In this document: positions 62,767 through 64,000 of the stretch, piece after piece
How the letters are laid out: each line of letters opens with the position of its first letter
Position numbering within the stretch: position 1 is the stretch's first letter
Source: Vibrio navarrensis
GTDB lineage: Bacteria; Pseudomonadota; Gammaproteobacteria; Enterobacterales; Vibrionaceae
Assembly (NCBI RefSeq): GCF_015767675.1
Contig: NZ_CP065217.1
Span: forward strand, 930,001 to 994,000
Direction of reading: 5' to 3'
Length of the DNA: 64,000 nucleotides
Made by a program: the position numbers and the translations under genes
The notes under the pieces: generated by a model
What the model was told of the DNA's origin: nothing
What the model saw: the letters and a program-made list of their open reading frames with translations, nothing else
The model's database searches: none

Positions 62767-63765
62767 ATGTTTAAACCTCTTACCCTACTTGCTGCTTCTG
62801 TTCTTGCCGTGACCAGCTTTACCGCCGCCGCGAACTGTGATCCGGGCGAAATCGTGATCAAGTTCAGCCACGTGACCAACACCGACAAACACCCGAAAGG
62901 GATCGCCGCTTCTCTGTTGGAAGAGCGCGTCAATAAGGAGATGAACGGTAAAGCGTGTATGCAGGTTTATCCAAACTCAACCCTTTACGATGACGATAAA
63001 GTGCTTGAGGCGATGCTCAACGGTGACGTGCAACTGGCTGCGCCGTCGCTTTCCAAATTCGAGAAGTTCACCAAGAAATACCGCATTTTTGACCTGCCTT
63101 TCCTCTTTGAAGATGTTGACGCCGTAGACCGTTTCCAAAACTCTGAAGCGGGCGAAAAGCTGAAAAACGCCATGAATCGTCGTGGTGTCCGTGGCCTCGA
63201 ATTTTGGCACAACGGCATGAAACAGATTTCGGCCAGCAAGCCAATCATGTTGCCAGCCGATGCCAAAGGCTTGAAATTCCGCGTTCAGGCGTCGGATGTG
63301 TTAGTGGCTCAGTTTGAGCAGCTTGGCGCGAACCCACAGAAAATGTCTTTTGCCGAAGTGTACGGTGGTCTGCAAACCAAAGTTATCGATGGTCAAGAGA
63401 ACACTTGGTCAAACATCTACGGTAAGAAGTTCTTCGAAGTTCAGGACGGCATTACCGAAACCAACCACGGCATTCTGGATTACTTGGTGGTGACATCAAC
63501 CAAGTGGTGGGATGGCCTGCCAAGCGATGTGCGCAATCAGCTCGCCACCATCTTGAAAGAAGTAACTGAAATGCGTAACGCCGAATCGAACAAAGTGGAG
63601 CTGGCGAACAGACAGTATGTGATTGAAGCCGGTGGTGTGGTGCGCACCTTGACGCCAGAGCAGCGCCAAGAGTGGGTCACGGCGCTAACGCCAGTATGGA
63701 AAAAGTTTGAAAAAGATATCGGTTCTGATCTGATTGACGCAGCGCTGGCGTCAAACAAGAAATAA
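62767..63765 (+). CDS. dctP: TRAP transporter substrate-binding protein (DctP family)
   Basis: This 332-residue periplasmic receptor has a signal peptide (LTLLAASVLAVTSFTAAA) and DctP-family features: IKFSHVTNTDKHPKGIAA, VYPNSTLYDDDK, LKFRVQASDVLVAQ, and GGLQTKVIDGQENTWSNIY, with the conserved Arg and Asn of the carboxylate site. It delivers C4-dicarboxylates (succinate, fumarate, malate) to a DctQM permease, judged from family. Start has AAGGAG 8 bases upstream. Expression is probably RpoN- and DctBD-like. Confidence 0.92.
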   Translation: MFKPLTLLAASVLAVTSFTAAANCDPGEIVIKFSHVTNTDKHPKGIAASLLEERVNKEMNGKACMQVYPNSTLYDDDKVLEAMLNGDVQLAAPSLSKFEKFTKKYRIFDLPFLFEDVDAVDRFQNSEAGEKLKNAMNRRGVRGLEFWHNGMKQISASKPIMLPADAKGLKFRVQASDVLVAQFEQLGANPQKMSFAEVYGGLQTKVIDGQENTWSNIYGKKFFEVQDGITETNHGILDYLVVTSTKWWDGLPSDVRNQLATILKEVTEMRNAESNKVELANRQYVIEAGGVVRTLTPEQRQEWVTALTPVWKKFEKDIGSDLIDAALASNKK

Positions 63766-63773
63766 CGAAAAAC

Positions 63774-63799
63774 GGCAGGCCTCAGCCGTGAGGCCTGCC
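63774..63799 (+). other. Intercistronic hairpin between dctP and dctQ
   Basis: GGCAGGCCTCA (63774-63784) pairs perfectly with TGAGGCCTGCC (63789-63799), an 11-bp stem with a 4-base loop and no T-run. It probably stabilises or partly attenuates the message so that the receptor outnumbers the permease. Confidence 0.75.
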
Positions 63800-63822
63800 A
63801 AAAATAAAGAGCGAAAGCGATT

Positions 63823-64000
63823 ATGGAACAATCAATGATGGCCAAAATCGGCCAGTTTACCGACCGAGTCGAAGAGGGGCTGATTGCCTTTTTCTTAGGG
63901 GCGATGACCTTGCTAACCTTCATCAACGTGGTGATGCGTTACCTGTTTAACGACAACATTTTATGGGCCTTGGAGCTGACGGTGTTTATGTTTGCCTGGA
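63823..64000 (+). CDS. dctQ: TRAP transporter small permease, N-terminal part
   Basis: An open frame begins at ATG 63823 and runs off the window after 59 residues. The start MEQSMMAKIGQFTDRVEEGL is followed by a hydrophobic helix (LIAFFLGAMTLLTFINVVMR) and YLFNDNILWALELTVFMFAW, as in the four-helix DctQ subunit. Its place after dctP confirms it. The end is outside the window. Confidence 0.88.
   Translation, partial: MEQSMMAKIGQFTDRVEEGLIAFFLGAMTLLTFINVVMRYLFNDNILWALELTVFMFAW

Overview
The window is a stretch of a Vibrio-type gammaproteobacterial chromosome. The evidence is gene content and protein similarity by eye: sucABCD, a divergent znuA/znuCB pair, feoABC with a cysteine-free FeoC, minCDE, yoaA-tsaB, fadD-rnd, a Slp lipoprotein and a GlyGly-CTERM protease. 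The species cannot be fixed from the sequence alone. Most genes are ordinary housekeeping or transport genes packed tightly on both strands. No rRNA, CRISPR array, IS element or prophage was seen.

Layout. Positions 1-4.9 kb hold the end of sucA, then sucB, sucC and sucD (TCA cycle). 4.9-7.5 kb is the zinc importer znuB-znuC/znuA with a Zur-like operator between the divergent arms. 7.6-11.0 kb is one gene for an 1124-residue membrane regulator: periplasmic propeller, transmembrane segment, degenerate histidine-kinase-like module and AraC-type DNA-binding domain. 11.0-11.66 kb is a long non-coding gap with a run of hairpins, then feoABC. 14.4-30.8 kb is core genes: a HIT protein, argS (followed by a 15-copy heptanucleotide repeat), yecM, purU, yoaA, tsaB, slp, a hydrolase, fadD, rnd, minEDC, ycgL, a lytic transglycosylase and a LysR regulator. 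nupC follows, with a PurR-like box upstream.

32.5-50.8 kb is the main accessory region: a complete aryl polyene (APE) pigment locus next to a tRNA-Pro(GGG) gene. Seventeen genes on the minus strand follow the order apeC-D-E-F-G-H-I-J, an inserted aromatic amino acid ammonia-lyase, then apeK-L-M-N-O-P-Q-R. A divergent plus-strand arm encodes a lipoprotein, a methyltransferase and a flavin-dependent halogenase-like oxidoreductase. Together they should make an aromatic starter, load it on an acyl carrier protein, extend it with type II ketosynthase/ketoreductase/dehydratase enzymes, transfer the polyene to a lipid and move it to the outer membrane. The ammonia-lyase and halogenase-like gene suggest a head group made and decorated in a locus-specific way.

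51-64 kb holds a secreted M6 metalloprotease, selO, an OmpR-type two-component system directly upstream of a sugar ABC transporter (arranged like the Pseudomonas glucose system), and the start of a dctPQM-type TRAP transporter. The TRAP genes sit behind a good sigma-54 promoter match and two 19-bp direct repeats that look like enhancer sites.
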